A DNA stretch of 16,548 bases from an uncultured Brevinema sp. (GCA_947040475.1 CAMRBT010000012.1:1-16548); one strand, 5' to 3'; positions 6,778 through 14,354 are shown, counted from the stretch's first letter. Notes: generated from the letters alone by a model not told the origin. Numbers and translations are program-made.

Positions 6778-8490
6778 TTATTTATTCAAAACCTCATATT
6801 CTTTTGCCATTAAGTCTTGTATTGTTGGTAATAAGTTAGCTTTTGCTATTGATAGTAATTCTCCAGTACGACGTACTTTTACTTCAAATTCTTGTTTTTC
6901 TTGCCAAGAACGCCCTACGGTAATTCTCAAAGGAATCCCCAAAAGATCTGCATCTTTAAATTTGGAGCCTGGTCTTTCATTTCTATCGTCTAAAAGCACT
7001 TCTATGTTGTTATCTTGTAACAAATTATAGAGTTCGCTAGCTTGTTCAAACAATTCCCCTTCAGCAAGAGTAGGAGTAATAATCACATGGTAAGGAGCTA
7101 CAGACATTGGAAAAACAATACCATTTGCATCAGCTCCTTGTTCCACAATAGCGGCAACGACTCTGCCCATTCCTATTCCATAACAACCACATACTGGGAA
7201 AATCTCTTTATTATTTTTATCTAGTACGGTGACTTTCATTGCTTCTGTGTATTTGGTACCTAATTTAAAAATATGCCCTACTTCTATACCTTTATAGGTT
7301 TGAAGGGGTTTTTGACAAGAGACACAAAGATGCCCATCTTCTGCAAGATGAAAGCTACCACTAAGAGTTTTTTTACAATCTCGGAGTACAGATACGCCTT
7401 TCCAGTGCATGTCTTTTTCGTTTGCTCCGATTACTGTATCGTGCATATCGAGAACAGATTCATCTAATATCACATCTGTCGGCCAGTCTTTAGCTCCTAA
7501 AAATCCTATAGGTGCTTTAGTTTGAGCATAAATAACATCAGCTTCAGCTATGGTCATTTCTGTTGCATTTAGAAGATTTTGTAGTTTTCTTTCGTTAATT
7601 TGTAAATCTCCACGAATACAAGCCATTACTAATTTTCCATCAGCCTCAACAATAAATGCTTTTACTAAGTCTTTAGCCTCACAATTAAAAAACTGAGCAA
7701 GATCTTGTATAGTCTTTACCCCTGGCGTATGTGTTTTTTCTATTTTTTGTTCTGATTTTATTTCTCTTTTTGGAATGATAGATTCTGCTTTTTCTGCATT
7801 AGCCACATATCCACAAGTACACTTTACAATACTATCATCACCAACAGCAGACGGCACCATAAATTCTTCAGAGCCACTTCCACCAATATTACCTGAATCA
7901 GCTAAGACTGGGTCTACTGTTAGTCCTGCTCTATGAAAAATACTAAGATAAGCTTTTCTCATTGCTTGATAACTTTTATCCAAACCAGCCTCATCAAGAT
8001 CAAAGGAATAGGCATCTTTCATAATAAATTCTCGACAACGAATCATCCCATAACGAGGACGAATTTCATCACGGAATTTAGTGTTTATTTGATATATATT
8101 TACAGGTAAGTCTTGATAAGATTGTGCTGTTTCTCTAATAATTTGAGAGAAGGCTTCTTCATGGGTAGGACCTAGAACAAAATCATGATTATGTCTATCT
8201 GTAAAACGAAGTAGTTCCTTTCCCATTGTATCCCAACGACCAGATTCTTGCCAAAGTTCGCCTTGTGTCACAAAGGGAAGTAAGACTTCTAAAGCTCCAG
8301 CCTTGTCCATTTCTTGTTTTGTAATAGCTATTACTTTATCTAAAACTCTCTTACCCAGAGGCATCCAAGTGTATAAACCTGCTGCTGATTTACGAATTAA
8401 CCCAGCTCTTAACATTAGCTGATGACTGACAATCTCAGCATCTCTTGGGGTCTCTTTTAATGTGAAAATATACGACTTAGAATAGAGCAT
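6778..8490 (-). CDS. proS: Prolyl-tRNA synthetase (bacterial type with editing domain)
   Basis: Charges tRNA-Pro with proline; class II synthetase. At 570 residues it has full bacterial-type length, including the YbaK-like editing insertion (about 225-395) between motifs 2 and 3. Signatures: GPTHEE (107-112), motif 2 FRDEIRPRYGMIRCREF (139-155), motif 3 GCYGIGMGR (435-443), and the C-terminal anticodon-binding domain from about residue 465. CTC (224-226) and CVSC (389-392) cysteines bracket the insertion and might bind a metal, which is inference. ATG 8490 has an AGGAGA ribosome-binding site about 9 nt upstream. It is the first gene of a four-gene operon with the unknown exported protein, xthA and birA; its stop is immediately followed by the next ATG. 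Confidence 0.97.
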   Translation of the reverse strand: MLYSKSYIFTLKETPRDAEIVSHQLMLRAGLIRKSAAGLYTWMPLGKRVLDKVIAITKQEMDKAGALEVLLPFVTQGELWQESGRWDTMGKELLRFTDRHNHDFVLGPTHEEAFSQIIRETAQSYQDLPVNIYQINTKFRDEIRPRYGMIRCREFIMKDAYSFDLDEAGLDKSYQAMRKAYLSIFHRAGLTVDPVLADSGNIGGSGSEEFMVPSAVGDDSIVKCTCGYVANAEKAESIIPKREIKSEQKIEKTHTPGVKTIQDLAQFFNCEAKDLVKAFIVEADGKLVMACIRGDLQINERKLQNLLNATEMTIAEADVIYAQTKAPIGFLGAKDWPTDVILDESVLDMHDTVIGANEKDMHWKGVSVLRDCKKTLSGSFHLAEDGHLCVSCQKPLQTYKGIEVGHIFKLGTKYTEAMKVTVLDKNNKEIFPVCGCYGIGMGRVVAAIVEQGADANGIVFPMSVAPYHVIITPTLAEGELFEQASELYNLLQDNNIEVLLDDRNERPGSKFKDADLLGIPLRITVGRSWQEKQEFEVKVRRTGELLSIAKANLLPTIQDLMAKEYEVLNK

Positions 8491-8523
8491 ATAGAATTCT
8501 CCTTTTAATATACTACGTTATAC

Positions 8524-8552
8524 ATTATAAACCAAATAGCTATCTAATGCAA
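8524..8552 (-). promoter_or_regulatory. Putative sigma-70 promoter of the proS operon
   Basis: On the - strand, TTGCAT (8552-8547), a 17-nt spacer and a perfect TATAAT (8529-8524). The predicted start is near 8517, giving a leader of about 27 nt before the proS ATG at 8490. The -35 box is weak. Confidence 0.6.
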
Positions 8553-8579
8553 GATTTAATAAAGGTATTATGCAAAAAT

Positions 8580-8608
8580 TTGAGTTTTATTTGAAAATAT
8601 AGTAAAAT
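8580..8608 (+). promoter_or_regulatory. Putative sigma-70 promoter of the TPR-protein gene
   Basis: TTGAGT (8580-8585), a 17-nt spacer and TAAAAT (8603-8608). It is divergent from the proS promoter, with only about 27 nt between the two -35 boxes, so a regulator bound there could affect both. Confidence 0.5.
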
Positions 8609-8645
8609 GATTATTAGATATAAATCTATTTGAAAGGATCATATT

Positions 8646-9194
8646 ATGAAAAATTTATTACTCGTTACTTTTTTACTTTTTTCCAGCAACGCTTTTGCAC
8701 AAACAGAAAATGAACTAAGAAAAATGATACAACAAAACCCCAAAAATATAGCAGCCTATGAAAAATTAATTTTATTAGCACCAACAAGAGAACAAATCAT
8801 GAAAGTTGGTAATGAAGCTCTTACCGCAATAGGGACTCGCTCCCAACTGCATACTGCCATGGGAAATGCCTATATGAATGCTAAAGACTTTAATAATGCT
8901 GTCAACTCTTATAGAATAGCAGTAAGTCTCAATCCTCGTTCTGCTACTAGTTTTAACAGATTGGGTTTGGCATTATTAAGAATTGGATATTATCATCAAG
9001 CTGAAGTAGCATTCCACTCAGCAGTCGCATATTCAAGGTTAAATACCGCCTCTAATCTTATGTATCAGGTTCACTTAGCTATTGCTTTTGAAAATCAAAA
9101 AAATCTTGAAAGTGCAAAAAAAGTTGTTAATCAAGTGTTATCTGTAAATCCTAATTTAGCTTTAGCCTTAGAAACACAAAAAAGACTACAATAA
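8646..9194 (+). CDS. Exported TPR-repeat protein
   Basis: A 182-residue protein with a clear signal peptide (MKNLLLVTFLLFSSNAFA, cleavage after residue 18), so probably periplasmic. The mature part is helical and holds about three TPR-like units: 65-98 (GNAYMNAKDFNNAVNSYRIAV), 99-132 (LGLALLRIGYYHQAEVAFHSA) and 138-171 (LAIAFENQKNLESAKKVVNQV). Each shows the small/large residue spacing of TPR helices and ends near an NP. The N-terminal QNPKNIAAYEKLI stretch may be a degenerate extra unit. TPRs bind other proteins, so a scaffolding role in the envelope is likely, but the partner is unknown. GAAAGGAT lies 6 nt upstream of ATG 8646. It has its own promoter and terminator, so it is expressed alone. 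Confidence 0.85.
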   Translation: MKNLLLVTFLLFSSNAFAQTENELRKMIQQNPKNIAAYEKLILLAPTREQIMKVGNEALTAIGTRSQLHTAMGNAYMNAKDFNNAVNSYRIAVSLNPRSATSFNRLGLALLRIGYYHQAEVAFHSAVAYSRLNTASNLMYQVHLAIAFENQKNLESAKKVVNQVLSVNPNLALALETQKRLQ

Positions 9195-9209
9195 AATATA
9201 AAATAAATA

Positions 9210-9245
9210 AAAAAACACCCTCCAAAATCGAAGGGTGTTTTTTTT
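9210..9245. terminator. Bidirectional Rho-independent terminator
   Basis: ACACCCT (9215-9221) pairs with AGGGTGT (9232-9238), extended by A-T pairs from the flanking A-run and T-run. It closes the TPR gene on the + strand and is correctly placed, about 35 nt beyond the stop, for the - strand outer-membrane-like gene as well. Confidence 0.9.
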
Positions 9246-9279
9246 GATTGTTTTTTATTGATATTTATCTTGTTACAGA

Positions 9280-9876
9280 TTAAAATGCTAAACCTACTCT
9301 AAAAGATAAATCTACTGTTATACTAGGAATCATAAAATTAACTATTAGTGCAGGTCCAAATTGTATAGCATATATCTCATTTTGATGATATCTAAACAAC
9401 AAATCTAGATATGCCATAACACCTGCTCCACCTAGAGCTGTACTGGTTCCATTATAACCTTGCCCAGCCTCAGTAGGACCAAACAATAAATGTCCACCAA
9501 AAGCTCCATTCATAACAATACTTAGTGGGTTACTCCGATCTGCCTCTAATATATAACCACCTAAACCAATCAAAGCTCCAAAATAAAACATACTAGAAGC
9601 TGGCTGTATAAATAGAGCCCCTTCATCTGATTTATGTGAATAGTATTGATATCCTAAAGGAAGTTGTAAATAGAAATATATTTTACGTTTGGTTCCCAAA
9701 TAAAATTCTGGAGAAATCCCTACATTTAAGCCTGAATAAGATAATAAATTATAGCTATACCCTATGTTAAAATTCAATCCAAATATAGGTCTTTTATAAT
9801 AATCTCTTCTTACTTCTTGCTCCTGTCCCATTAATGGACTAGTTATTATTAGCATTAGTAATAATAATTTTCTCAT
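9280..9876 (-). CDS. Small outer-membrane beta-barrel-like protein
   Basis: 198 residues with a signal peptide (RKLLLLMLIITSPLMG, probable cleavage after residue 17). The mature part alternates hydrophobic and polar residues and is rich in Gly, Tyr and Phe (for example FGLNFNIGYSYNL at 32-44 and IYFYLQLPLGYQYY at 66-79). It ends in Phe (VGLAF), the classic last residue of many outer-membrane barrels. This supports an outer-membrane barrel of about eight strands, but no specific family is recognised and no enzymatic motif is visible. ATG 9876 has AAAGGAG upstream at a normal distance. It is transcribed separately or as the last gene after pgsA; an inverted repeat lies between them. Confidence 0.75.
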   Translation of the reverse strand: MRKLLLLMLIITSPLMGQEQEVRRDYYKRPIFGLNFNIGYSYNLLSYSGLNVGISPEFYLGTKRKIYFYLQLPLGYQYYSHKSDEGALFIQPASSMFYFGALIGLGGYILEADRSNPLSIVMNGAFGGHLLFGPTEAGQGYNGTSTALGGAGVMAYLDLLFRYHQNEIYAIQFGPALIVNFMIPSITVDLSFRVGLAF

Positions 9877-9907
9877 TACTTAGCTCCTTTAGAAAATTGA
9901 GAGGATT

Positions 9908-9913
9908 ACTATA
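9908..9913 (-). promoter_or_regulatory. Possible -10 box for the outer-membrane-like gene
   Basis: TATAGT on the - strand, about 32 nt before the ATG at 9876. No good -35 lies at normal distance; the expected position (around 9931-9937) falls in one arm of the inverted repeat 9931-9960. Weak evidence. Confidence 0.3.
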
Positions 9914-9930
9914 TCCGAACAAATTTTCTT

Positions 9931-9960
9931 ATCCAGAATTATTCTATGAAAATTCTGGAT
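9931..9960. repeat. 10-bp perfect inverted repeat between pgsA and the outer-membrane-like gene
   Basis: ATCCAGAATT (9931-9940) and AATTCTGGAT (9951-9960) flank a 10-nt loop. On the - strand, where pgsA ends 12 nt before it, no T-run follows; on the + strand TCCTTTTT follows. It may be a weak terminator, an RNA-stabilising hairpin or an operator. Confidence 0.7.
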
Positions 9961-9971
9961 TCCTTTTTACT

Positions 9972-10610
9972 CTATTTTTTATTAGATTTAAGTTGCTTGT
10001 AAAGAGTGTAGGCATAGTCTATTCCTGTGATCCCAGTAAAAATTGCTACTGCCATCACTAAAAAAGATGGAAGATTGTCTAGATAGTAATTGTTTTGCCA
10101 ATAAGTGAGATAGTTTTCTTGAGGAATACTAGCAATGCTATTAAGATAAAAAGTTGCTAACAAAAATAATAGTATAAAACCACCCACAACCATTTGTGCC
10201 GTTGTTTTTAGCTTAGCGATCTCACTCGTTTTAAAATAAACATCATGCTTCAGAGCATAGTTTCTTATGTGAGTTACTGCAAAATCTCTTAATATAATTA
10301 CAACAAAGGTCCAAATAGGAATTTTTAATTCAGGTATAAAAATAAAAACTAGATAGATACCCCATATCAAAAATTTATCAACGAGAGGATCCATGTAAGC
10401 TCCCCATTCTGTAATTTGATTTAGCTTACGGGCAAAATATCCATCTATAAAATCCGTACAAGAAGCGAAAATAAATAAAAAACTAGCTATTAGCAAGGTG
10501 TTAAAAGTATGTTCTCCAAATACGGGTAATAAAGGTAGACAGGCAAAGGGGATCATTAATATCCTAATGATAGTAATAGTATTCGGAACATTCAATATAA
10601 ATGGGGGCAT
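9972..10610 (-). CDS. pgsA: CDP-diacylglycerol-glycerol-3-phosphate 3-phosphatidyltransferase
   Basis: Integral membrane enzyme that makes phosphatidylglycerophosphate, the committed step to phosphatidylglycerol and cardiolipin. The CDP-alcohol phosphotransferase signature is complete, with its exact spacing: D53, D56, G57, A60, R61, G70, D74, D78. Several hydrophobic segments are visible (about 10-30, 38-52, 83-108, 138-158 and 182-198). Its 212 residues are slightly longer than the family's usual 180-200, through a polar loop at about 158-180. ATG 10610 lies one base after the rimO stop, so the two are one unit. The order rodZ, rimO, pgsA resembles clusters known in many bacteria, which supports PgsA over the related phosphatidylserine or cardiolipin synthases. 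Confidence 0.92.
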   Translation of the reverse strand: MPPFILNVPNTITIIRILMIPFACLPLLPVFGEHTFNTLLIASFLFIFASCTDFIDGYFARKLNQITEWGAYMDPLVDKFLIWGIYLVFIFIPELKIPIWTFVVIILRDFAVTHIRNYALKHDVYFKTSEIAKLKTTAQMVVGGFILLFLLATFYLNSIASIPQENYLTYWQNNYYLDNLPSFLVMAVAIFTGITGIDYAYTLYKQLKSNKK

Positions 10611-10611
10611 T

Positions 10612-11952
10612 TTAACTCTCTTTTATAAAAATAGCATCTAAATCATGATCGTCAGAATCGACGATTTTAACTTCTGCCATTTCTAATAATTCTATTTCAA
10701 TATTTTTTGGAACTTTCACACGAACTGTTCCATCGATTTCTGGGGCATCAAATTCAGAACGCATAATCATCACACGTTCTCCATTTTCTTCTTCGGAAAT
10801 ACCTTCTCCAATACAAATCAAATTCTTCCCTACTAAACGTTTTAGTCTTTCTGTAGAAATTTCTTGTTGAATAGCAGCCCATTGGGTGACTCTATCTTGA
10901 GCTACAGCTTTTGATACTTGGTTTTCCATCGTGTAGGAACTAGTTTCTTCTTCATGAGAATAGGTGAAAAATCCCACTCTATCCGCTTGAACTTCTTTAA
11001 GGAATTGAGAAATCTGATCAGCATCTGCATCTTTTTCGCCAGGATATCCCGCAATAAAAGAGGTTCTTAGAGCAAGATCAGGATTGGCCGTTCTCATATC
11101 ACCAAATAGTTTCGCCATTGAATCAAAATCACCGGGTCTTTTCATTGATTTTAAGACATCCCCTGAAATATGTTGTAGAGGCACATCTATATAATTACAA
11201 AAAACCGAAGAATTTTTGTATAATTCTGCCAATTCTATAAGCATAGGATCTGGAAAAAGGTATTGCACACGAATCCAGTCAAAACCTATCGTCTCTAATT
11301 TTTGCAATAGAGGAATAAGTGATCTTGTATTATTGAGATCTGTTCCATAATTAACAGGATCCTGAGTAATTACGATCAATTCTCTAATTCCCTGATCAAG
11401 GAGCATTTTTGCTTCGTCGAGAATATCTTGCTCAACACGGCTTCGTTGTTTCCCACGCATAAGTGGGATAGCACAAAATCCACAAGCTCTATTACAACCT
11501 TCTCCTATTTTAATCCAAGCGTGTTTAAAACCTGAAAATAAAAGAGATCTTTTGCTCTGAGTGGTGTCTTTATATTCGCCTTGATCAAGCATAGCTTTAT
11601 TTTTGCGTTGAATAAAGATATCTTTAATTTTAGAAGGATCTTTAACTCCAATAAAGGCGTCAATTTCTGGTATTTCTGCTTTTAACTCTTCATGATAACG
11701 AGCAACCATACATCCAGAAACTACCAGAATTAAATCTGGTTTTTTTCTTTTTAATTCAGCATGATCAAGAATAGCATTTATTGATTCTTGTTTTGCAGAT
11801 TCTATAAATCCACAAGTATTCACGATAACGGCATCTGCTTCTTCAGGATCAAAAACAGCATGATGTTCCCCACTATCAAATAAATGTGCACACATTTTTT
11901 CAGCGTCGACTAAAGCTTTGGGACATCCTAAAGCATCAAAATAAATTTTCAT
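10612..11952 (-). CDS. rimO: Ribosomal protein S12 methylthiotransferase RimO
   Basis: Radical SAM enzyme that adds a methylthio group to the conserved aspartate of ribosomal protein S12. It has 446 residues with normal domain order. The N-terminal UPF0004 domain has cluster cysteines C10 (ALGCPKALVDAE), C47 (NTCGF) and C81 (SGCM). The radical SAM core has CNRACGFC (C153, C157, C160) followed by IPLMRGKQRSR, and a TRAM-like beta domain lies at about 375-440. The LGCPK...VDAE start is diagnostic of RimO versus the tRNA enzyme MiaB. AAAGGGC precedes ATG 11952. The next gene, pgsA, begins one base after its stop. It probably has its own promoter just downstream of rodZ. Confidence 0.96.
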   Translation of the reverse strand: MKIYFDALGCPKALVDAEKMCAHLFDSGEHHAVFDPEEADAVIVNTCGFIESAKQESINAILDHAELKRKKPDLILVVSGCMVARYHEELKAEIPEIDAFIGVKDPSKIKDIFIQRKNKAMLDQGEYKDTTQSKRSLLFSGFKHAWIKIGEGCNRACGFCAIPLMRGKQRSRVEQDILDEAKMLLDQGIRELIVITQDPVNYGTDLNNTRSLIPLLQKLETIGFDWIRVQYLFPDPMLIELAELYKNSSVFCNYIDVPLQHISGDVLKSMKRPGDFDSMAKLFGDMRTANPDLALRTSFIAGYPGEKDADADQISQFLKEVQADRVGFFTYSHEEETSSYTMENQVSKAVAQDRVTQWAAIQQEISTERLKRLVGKNLICIGEGISEEENGERVMIMRSEFDAPEIDGTVRVKVPKNIEIELLEMAEVKIVDSDDHDLDAIFIKES

Positions 11953-11970
11953 AAATTGCCCTTTTGTTTA

Positions 11971-12006
11971 AAATAAAAATACTCATACTAAAATAGCATG
12001 AGTATT
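11971..12006 (-). terminator. Rho-independent terminator after rodZ
   Basis: On the - strand, AATACTCAT (12006-11998) pairs with ATGAGTATT (11986-11978) around an 11-nt loop that can add a CT/AG pair. TTTTTATTTT follows (11980-11971). It ends about 20 nt before the rimO ATG and overlaps the predicted start of the rimO transcript. Confidence 0.8.
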
Positions 12007-12035
12007 AGTGTACTATACTTTAGAGTATTAGTCAA
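12007..12035 (-). promoter_or_regulatory. Putative sigma-70 promoter of rimO-pgsA
   Basis: On the - strand, TTGACT (12035-12030), a 17-nt spacer and TACACT (12012-12007). The -35 is 5/6 and the -10 is 4/6. It begins 5 nt after the rodZ stop, and transcription would start near 12000, inside the first arm of the rodZ terminator. Confidence 0.5.
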
Positions 12036-12039
12036 GACA

Positions 12040-13149
12040 TTACTTGAGCTGAGATCTATACAAGGTAGTATCAGAACCACTTGTTTTTTTGTAAAAAATT
12101 GATTGAGAAGTTTCTCCTTCAATACCACCACGAATATTATTGGTGAATTCTGAGAAAGTAATTATTACAGCTCCTGCATTACCAAGAGAAATTTTAGCCC
12201 CATCAATAAAGGTGAATCTCACAGCCTCTCCAGCATTTAAAAGTCTTTGTTTTTCTTCAGTTGTATCAGCTTGATATCCTACCCACACAGCCTTTGTCGC
12301 TGTAATAGTAGTATTAAAGACATCTTTGTTATTTACAATAGCTAAGGGTACCGTATTTCTAATAGATTTTATATAAGGTGTTGTATCAAAAAAACTTGTC
12401 TGAGCGACTTCTTTTTTAAACATTACCACCAATTCTACATTTTTTTCTGTAACAGAAATAATTTCTAAAGAAAGGTCATTAACCCCATTTCCATTGACAT
12501 CCGTATTTAAAACATCGCCTTTTTTATATGTGTATTGATTTTGTCCAATATTAAATTTGATCTGTTTATTTCTTTGGACGACGCCTAAAAATTCAATTTT
12601 TACAATTTCCATTTCTTCATCAAGAAGTACAATCGTATCTTCTGTTCCTATAGAAAATTGATTGTTTTGTTCTAATTCTGCTAAAGACACATTTATGATC
12701 GTTGAATTTTTTCTAGCACTATAATCAGAAATTTGTGTGTTATTTGTTTGCTGAGAAGAGGTTCCTGATTTAAAGTTTAATATAAAAATCACGCCACCTA
12801 TCAATAATATTGGAATACTTAAAACAATCCATCTACCATTTTTTTTAGCACCTCTATTAGGAGTATGCAAATCATAAAAAACTTCTAAGGGGGCTTCTTT
12901 TTCTTTGTTAATAGCTCTCTTATACATAGATAGTACTAATTCTTTATCCAGTTCAAGCATCTCGATATAAGAAGATAAAAAGCCTGTTACATACATCTCT
13001 GCAGGAAAAAAGCCGTATTCGTCTTTTTCCAAAGCTTCTATATATTTTTTAGCAATATTTGTTTCTAAAGCAGCCTCATCAATAGATAAGCCTTTTTGCT
13101 CTCTTTCATTCTTCAAATATTGACCTAGGGAAATTGTTGGGTATTCCAT
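12040..13149 (-). CDS. rodZ: RodZ-like membrane protein (helix-turn-helix, TM helix, periplasmic domain)
   Basis: RodZ proteins link the MreB cytoskeleton to the wall-elongation machinery. Of 369 residues, 7-80 form the cytoplasmic HTH (LGQYLKNEREQKGLSIDEAALETNI and the FPAEMYVTGFLSSY segment typical of RodZ). A basic stretch and one TM helix (107-125) follow. An extra beta-rich region (about 150-250) and the C-terminal DUF4115-like domain (about 286-334: AVWVGYQADTTEEKQ, LNAGEAVRFTF, LGNAGAVIITF) complete it. The extra region contains DVNGNGVND (217-225), which looks like a metal-binding loop. ATG 13149 (MEYPT) was chosen over upstream in-frame starts because GAGGAT (13159-13154) sits directly before it. 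mreB is not in the window. RodZ-like is confident; whether it acts in cell shape here is inferred. Confidence 0.85.
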   Translation of the reverse strand: MEYPTISLGQYLKNEREQKGLSIDEAALETNIAKKYIEALEKDEYGFFPAEMYVTGFLSSYIEMLELDKELVLSMYKRAINKEKEAPLEVFYDLHTPNRGAKKNGRWIVLSIPILLIGGVIFILNFKSGTSSQQTNNTQISDYSARKNSTIINVSLAELEQNNQFSIGTEDTIVLLDEEMEIVKIEFLGVVQRNKQIKFNIGQNQYTYKKGDVLNTDVNGNGVNDLSLEIISVTEKNVELVVMFKKEVAQTSFFDTTPYIKSIRNTVPLAIVNNKDVFNTTITATKAVWVGYQADTTEEKQRLLNAGEAVRFTFIDGAKISLGNAGAVIITFSEFTNNIRGGIEGETSQSIFYKKTSGSDTTLYRSQLK

Positions 13150-13197
13150 ATGTATCCTCATCGTAATTAAATGTGCTATCATTTAAACGTAATATAT

Positions 13198-13226
13198 ATT
13201 ATATATTATATATGTCATACTGTCAA
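13198..13226 (-). promoter_or_regulatory. Sigma-70 promoter of rodZ
   Basis: On the - strand, TTGACA (13226-13221), a 17-nt spacer and TATAAT (13203-13198), both perfect. The start near 13191 gives a leader of about 42 nt. The -10 lies in a very AT-rich palindromic tract (13190-13213). Confidence 0.8.
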
Positions 13227-13305
13227 CTTTATCAAAAAATACATTTTTTTATAAGATTTCTCTACTATTTAATAAAAAACACTAGTATTAAAATTAAAAA
13301 TAGAT

Positions 13306-13311
13306 TATACT
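13306..13311 (+). promoter_or_regulatory. Possible -10 box for the small exported-protein gene
   Basis: TATACT about 29 nt before ATG 13340. The -35 region at 17 nt spacing (TAGTAT, 13283-13288) is poor, so the promoter may need help or be weak. Confidence 0.4.
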
Positions 13312-13339
13312 ATAAATGTTATCCAATAGGAGTTTAAAC

Positions 13340-13834
13340 ATGTATTACATTACTATTTTTACGATGTTACTATCCATCACTTTTTGTGTAAAAAAAGCAC
13401 CTTTGACTTTAGAAAATTCTACATCCAAAGAATCTATTACTACATTTACAGATGATATGCCAATTTTAGATAATAATCTTCCTAATGTATCCTCTCAGGA
13501 AATTGATCAGATGATTGCCGATTTAATTGATTTTAAATTGGGTGATACTGTTCTTCTTGATAGTCCTAAAAAATTCTTGCAAATTTCTATTCTTTTTACC
13601 CTTGCTCAAAGTTCTAATTATTATGCTATTTCTCAGAAAAAAAACACAGATGATGACGAAGTAAATACTTATATGAATAAAAAAAGAGAAGAATTCTATA
13701 AGACTCTTAAAATTTCTGAAGCAGAATATATAGAATATGGTATTGCTCACTCTGAAGAAGTACAAGAATTTCTTGCTACTAACGAAAGTCTTACACAATT
13801 ATATGAAATTATCCAATCCCAAGTAACTGATTAA
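13340..13834 (+). CDS. Small exported protein, possible lipoprotein, unknown function
   Basis: No family recognised. The start is ATG 13340: AGGAG (13328-13332) lies 7 nt upstream, which also argues against the in-frame ATG at 13316. The 164 residues begin with a short hydrophobic signal (YYITIFTMLLSITF) ending at C16. The residues before it (ITF-C) do not fit the strict lipobox, as Phe at -1 is unusual, though spirochaete lipoboxes are lax. The mature part is polar and acidic, rich in Ser/Thr/Asp, with predicted helices at about 58-68, 75-95 and 105-160 (EFYKTLKISEAEYIEYGIAHSEEVQEF). It sits about 100 nt upstream of exbD on the same strand with no obvious terminator between, so it may be co-transcribed. 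It is not an ExbB/TolQ protein, as it lacks multiple TM helices. Confidence 0.75.
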   Translation: MYYITIFTMLLSITFCVKKAPLTLENSTSKESITTFTDDMPILDNNLPNVSSQEIDQMIADLIDFKLGDTVLLDSPKKFLQISILFTLAQSSNYYAISQKKNTDDDEVNTYMNKKREEFYKTLKISEAEYIEYGIAHSEEVQEFLATNESLTQLYEIIQSQVTD

Positions 13835-13877
13835 TACTTATTTCTATCACTCTCAAAAACAATCTCTAGTCCATTTC

Positions 13878-13906
13878 TTGATAAAAATTCGATTTTGCCT
13901 TATTAT
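13878..13906 (+). promoter_or_regulatory. Putative sigma-70 promoter of exbD-tonB
   Basis: TTGATA (13878-13883), a 17-nt spacer and TATTAT (13901-13906), each 5/6 to consensus. Transcription would start near 13913, about 26 nt before the exbD ATG. The downstream tract is palindromic (TATTATATATAATA). Confidence 0.6.
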
Positions 13907-13938
13907 ATATAATAATAAATAAAATTAAAGGAATTTTG

Positions 13939-14346
13939 ATGTTCTCTAAGTATAAAAAAAAGCATACTATATCGGCTGATATAAGCATGACTCCTATGAT
14001 CGATATTGTTTTCCAATTATTAACATTTTTTATGATTACTTCTACTTTTATCCAAACTTCCTCTCTTAATGTTGATCTACCAGAAGCAAAAACTTCTGAT
14101 AGTGTTCAAAATCAACAAAATACCATTACTCTTTACAAAAACGGTTCTCTTACATGGAACGAACAACAAATAACCCTAGCAGACCTTCCTCAAAAATTAC
14201 AAGAATTAGCTCAAAAAGATCCTAATACAACCCTTGTTATACAAGGTGATGAGGGGATTTCTTACGGTAATTTAATCGAGATTATGGATCAAGCTCGTAG
14301 TGCTGGTCTCAACAAACTTAGTCTTGCAACTATACTAAAAAAATAG
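13939..14346 (+). CDS. exbD: ExbD/TolR-family biopolymer transport protein
   Basis: Proton-channel component that, with ExbB or TolQ, powers TonB- or TolA-type proteins. The 135 residues match family length. A short basic cytoplasmic N-terminus leads to one TM helix (about 19-38) preceded by ISMTPMID; D22 is the expected proton-carrying aspartate. The periplasmic domain ends with VIQGDEGISYGNLIEIMDQARSAGLNKLSLAT, typical of ExbD/TolR. ATG 13939 is preceded by AAAGGA (13927-13932); a TTG directly before it is unlikely. The tonB ribosome-binding site overlaps its TAG stop. No exbB/tolQ gene is present in the window, so the partner must be elsewhere. Confidence 0.92.
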   Translation: MFSKYKKKHTISADISMTPMIDIVFQLLTFFMITSTFIQTSSLNVDLPEAKTSDSVQNQQNTITLYKNGSLTWNEQQITLADLPQKLQELAQKDPNTTLVIQGDEGISYGNLIEIMDQARSAGLNKLSLATILKK

Positions 14347-14354
14347 GAGCTATC

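Noticed and set aside
13523..13798. 91-codon - strand open frame
   Set aside because: It is antisense to the small exported protein gene, which has a good ribosome-binding site and signal peptide; the - frame has neither.
13340..13834. Divergent ExbB/TolQ
   Set aside because: It has one hydrophobic leader only, while ExbB/TolQ have three TM helices, and none of the family motifs are present.
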